Assembly: GCA_012960055.1 (NCBI GenBank)
Contig: DUCA01000007.1
Location: 1 to 8,769 of the forward strand
Origin: Cycloclasticus sp.
GTDB lineage: Bacteria; Pseudomonadota; Gammaproteobacteria; Methylococcales; Cycloclasticaceae
DNA length: 8,769 nucleotides
Reading direction: 5' to 3'
The translations under genes and the position numbers were made by a program. Shown one piece after another: positions 6,452 to 8,769 of this stretch. A model generated the notes under the pieces. That model made no database searches, was not told the origin of the DNA, and saw only the letters and a list, made by a program, of their open reading frames with translations. Each line of letters opens with the position of its first letter. The first letter of the stretch is position 1.

Positions 6452-7783
6452 ATGTCAGTTACACAATTACCGAATGAACACTACGCGGCTCTCATATCCG
6501 CGGATAAAAGCGAGTTGCCGGGTCATGGTTTGGCTTGGTTAAACAGCTTGCGCGAAAAAGCATCTAACGAGTTTTCTGATGGGGGCTTCCCTTCACCACG
6601 TGAAGAAGAGTGGCGTTATACGAATATTTCACCCATTGAAAAAAGCCAATTTAGCCTAGCTACAAAAGCGGGCGCGGTTGATGCTGACTTTCTTCAAGGT
6701 GTTTTATTAGACGACTGCCACCATTTGGTGTTTGTTGATGGTTTTTATCAAGCGGATTTATCTTCGGTTGGTGAATTACCTGAAGGCGTAGTTGTTTCAG
6801 CCATCAGCAGCGGTTTAGCTGAACACGAAGGCTTGCTGAAATCATTATTAGACTCCGTTGTCGCTACAGAGGTATTGGGATTTATCAATTTTAATACTGC
6901 GTTATTTACGGATGGTGCGGTTATTTCGATTGAAGAAAATACGAAAGTTGATAAGCCGATTCAATTGGCGTTTATTTCATCTGAAGGCGCTGATTTAAGT
7001 TTATCTAACTGCCGTAATGTCATCATGGCTAAAGCATCCTCTAAGGCCACGGTTATTGAAACGTATAACGGTGTAGAGGGTAGTTGTTATCTAACGAATG
7101 TTGTAACAGAAATAGTAGTAGAACCGAATGCTAATCTGTCCCACAACCGTTTACAGGCCGAATCATTAAAGGCATATCACATGGGTGGTGTTTATTCGCG
7201 CTTGGATAAAAATGCTATTTTCAGCCAATATAACTATACGTTTGGTGCCGTGTTATCACGTGCAGAAGTGCATGCTGATTTGGGCGAAGCATCTGATTGC
7301 ACGATGGATGGTTTATACATCGGCATGGATCATCAGCACATAGACAGCCACACGCGTTTAAACCACGAACAACCTCATGCAATCAGTAATGAATTCTATA
7401 AAGGCATCATGGGTGATAGATCTCGCGGTGTGTTTCAAGGCCGGATTATCGTAGCGGAAGACGCGCAAAAAACTGACGCGAAAATGAATAACCGTAATTT
7501 ACTGTTATCTGACCATGCCGAAGCGGATACAAAGCCGCAATTAGAAATTTACGCAGATGATGTTAAGTGTGCTCACGGTGTAACCGTTGGCCAATTAGAT
7601 GACACGGCTATCTTCTACTTACGCTCTCGTGGTGCAGATGAAGAAATGGCGAAAAACATGCTGACGTTTGCATTTGCTAACGAAATGGTTGAGCGAATTG
7701 AACTTCAACCGTTGCGTATCAAAGTGTTGGAGCAGCTTCTTAAACGTTTTCCTCAGCAAGGAATGAAGATAGAGTGGCTATGA
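6452..7783 (+). CDS. sufD: Fe-S cluster assembly protein SufD
   Basis: SufD pairs with SufB and SufC to form the SUF scaffold; it is a paralogue of SufB and is implicated in iron acquisition and in cluster formation at the SufB-SufD interface. The 443 residues are slightly longer than E. coli SufD (423). The N-terminal motif FPSPREEEWRYTN (46-58) is typical, and the C-terminal beta-helix part carries GVFQGRIIVAEDAQKTDAKM, DHAEADTKPQLEIYADDVKC and AHGVTVGQLDDTAIFYLRSRG. His375 in CAHG corresponds to E. coli His360, reported to be required for cluster assembly. The start follows sufC by 3 bp with no strong Shine-Dalgarno, fitting translational coupling. Its stop overlaps the sufS start in an ATGA junction (7780-7783). 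Confidence 0.97.
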   Translation: MSVTQLPNEHYAALISADKSELPGHGLAWLNSLREKASNEFSDGGFPSPREEEWRYTNISPIEKSQFSLATKAGAVDADFLQGVLLDDCHHLVFVDGFYQADLSSVGELPEGVVVSAISSGLAEHEGLLKSLLDSVVATEVLGFINFNTALFTDGAVISIEENTKVDKPIQLAFISSEGADLSLSNCRNVIMAKASSKATVIETYNGVEGSCYLTNVVTEIVVEPNANLSHNRLQAESLKAYHMGGVYSRLDKNAIFSQYNYTFGAVLSRAEVHADLGEASDCTMDGLYIGMDHQHIDSHTRLNHEQPHAISNEFYKGIMGDRSRGVFQGRIIVAEDAQKTDAKMNNRNLLLSDHAEADTKPQLEIYADDVKCAHGVTVGQLDDTAIFYLRSRGADEEMAKNMLTFAFANEMVERIELQPLRIKVLEQLLKRFPQQGMKIEWL

Positions 7784-8769
7784 ACCCATTAGTTGAAAAA
7801 GCAGTGACTTACGATGTAGAGCGAATTCGCCAAGACTTCCCCGTGTTACATCAAGAAATACGCGGTAAACAATTGGTGTACCTTGATAACGCCGCGACCA
7901 GTCAAAAACCCAAAGCGGTTATCGATAGCATTGTGCATTATTATGAAAATGATAACGCCAATATCCACCGTGGCGTACACACGTTAAGCGAACGTGCGAC
8001 TTTATCATATGAAAACGCGCGCAAAACGGTTCGTGATTTTTTAAATGCCAGCACTGAAAAAGAAATCGTCTTTACACGGGGCGCAACCGAAGCAATAAAC
8101 CTGGTTGCAAACGGTTTTGCTGAGCGTTTATCTGTGGGCGATGAAATCATCATTACCGCCATGGAGCATCATTCCAATATTGTACCGTGGCAAATGCTGT
8201 GCGAAAAAACCGGCGCTGAACTTAAAGTGGCACCGATTAACGACAAAGGCGAGTTGATTTTAGAGAAGTTTGAAGCGCTTATCAGTAAGAAGACAAAGTT
8301 TGCTGCTATTTCGCATATGTCAAACGCACTGGGAACCATTAACCCGATTAAGCAATTGATTGATTTGCTGCATCAACACGATGTCCCTGTACTAATCGAT
8401 GGTGCGCAGGCGATTCCACATATTTCGGTTGATGTGCAAGCACTGGATTGTGAATTTTATGTGTTCTCTGGCCATAAACTCTACGCACCAACGGGTATTG
8501 GCGCATTGTATGGCAAGATGGAGCAATTAGAACAACTGTCGCCGTACCAAGGTGGTGGCGACATGATCAGCATCGTGACATTCGACAAAACGGTGTATAA
8601 CAAAGTGCCGTATAAATTTGAAGCTGGAACGCCGAACATTGTTGGAACAATTGGCTTGGGTGCGGCGATTGATTATATAAATACCGTGGGTCTTGATGCG
8701 ATTGCGGCACATGAAAACAGCTTGCTGGAATATGCTGTTGAGCAATCAAAAAACATCGACAAGTTAAGA
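7780..8769 (+). CDS. sufS: Cysteine desulfurase SufS (PLP-dependent), 3'-truncated by the window edge
   Basis: SufS removes sulfur from L-cysteine as a persulfide, giving alanine and supplying the SufBCD scaffold, usually through SufE or SufU. The 330 residues present belong to the class V aminotransferase fold: YLDNAATSQKPKAV (38-51), NIHRGVHTLSERAT, FTRGATEAINLVA, EHHSNIVPW with His130, LIDGAQA with Asp207 and Gln210, and SGHKLYAPTGIGALYG with the PLP-binding Lys233. These sit at a constant +7 offset from E. coli His123, Asp200, Gln203 and Lys226. The catalytic cysteine (E. coli Cys364) and roughly the last 80 residues lie beyond the window, so catalytic competence cannot be judged. The ATG overlaps the sufD stop (ATGA), indicating coupled translation. 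The frame stays open to base 8769. The partner sulfur carrier is not visible and may be encoded downstream. Confidence 0.97.
   Translation, partial: MNPLVEKAVTYDVERIRQDFPVLHQEIRGKQLVYLDNAATSQKPKAVIDSIVHYYENDNANIHRGVHTLSERATLSYENARKTVRDFLNASTEKEIVFTRGATEAINLVANGFAERLSVGDEIIITAMEHHSNIVPWQMLCEKTGAELKVAPINDKGELILEKFEALISKKTKFAAISHMSNALGTINPIKQLIDLLHQHDVPVLIDGAQAIPHISVDVQALDCEFYVFSGHKLYAPTGIGALYGKMEQLEQLSPYQGGGDMISIVTFDKTVYNKVPYKFEAGTPNIVGTIGLGAAIDYINTVGLDAIAAHENSLLEYAVEQSKNIDKLR

Noticed and set aside
1..8769. CRISPR arrays, transposases, integrase sites, tRNA genes, defence or toxin-antitoxin genes
   Set aside because: No repeated spacer pattern, terminal inverted repeats, cloverleaf-like segments or matching proteins were seen; almost all bases belong to housekeeping genes or the lapG relic.

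Overview
The window looks like ordinary chromosomal DNA of a gammaproteobacterium of moderately low GC content. The grounds are the RecJ sequence, a YbcJ-type S4 protein, a PhhB-type dehydratase, and a SUF operon headed by an Rrf2-family regulator instead of by sufA. A Piscirickettsiaceae-like marine lineage (Methylophaga or Cycloclasticus type) is only a guess. I see no phage, transposon, CRISPR array, tRNA or rRNA. All genes lie on the + strand.

Layout: (1) 1-1542 is the 3' nine-tenths of recJ, cut by the window start. (2) 1535-2254 is a decayed LapG-type periplasmic cysteine protease gene. Its whole length can be followed only across three reading-frame shifts and two in-frame stops, yet the Cys, His and Asp expected in the catalytic triad are all still encoded. 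(3) 2276-3600 is a tight three-gene run: an exported, probably beta-barrel outer-membrane protein, a pterin-4a-carbinolamine dehydratase (phhB) and a small S4 RNA-binding protein (ybcJ-like). (4) 3601-3718 is the only sizeable intergenic region. It holds a short hairpin behind the S4 gene, then a sigma-70-like promoter whose -10 box sits inside a 29-bp inverted repeat resembling an IscR type-1 operator. (5) 3719 to the window end is a SUF iron-sulfur cluster assembly operon: Rrf2 regulator, sufB, sufC, sufD, and sufS, which runs off the window at 8769 before its catalytic cysteine.

How the genes work together: SufS takes sulfur from cysteine and passes it, normally through a SufE-type partner not seen here, to the SufB2C2D-type scaffold, where SufC hydrolyses ATP while the cluster is built on SufB/SufD. 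The Rrf2 regulator carries three cysteines and probably senses cluster supply, repressing its own operon through the inverted repeat. The most informative unusual points are the broken LapG gene and the operator/promoter of the suf operon. I found no convincing undescribed system.
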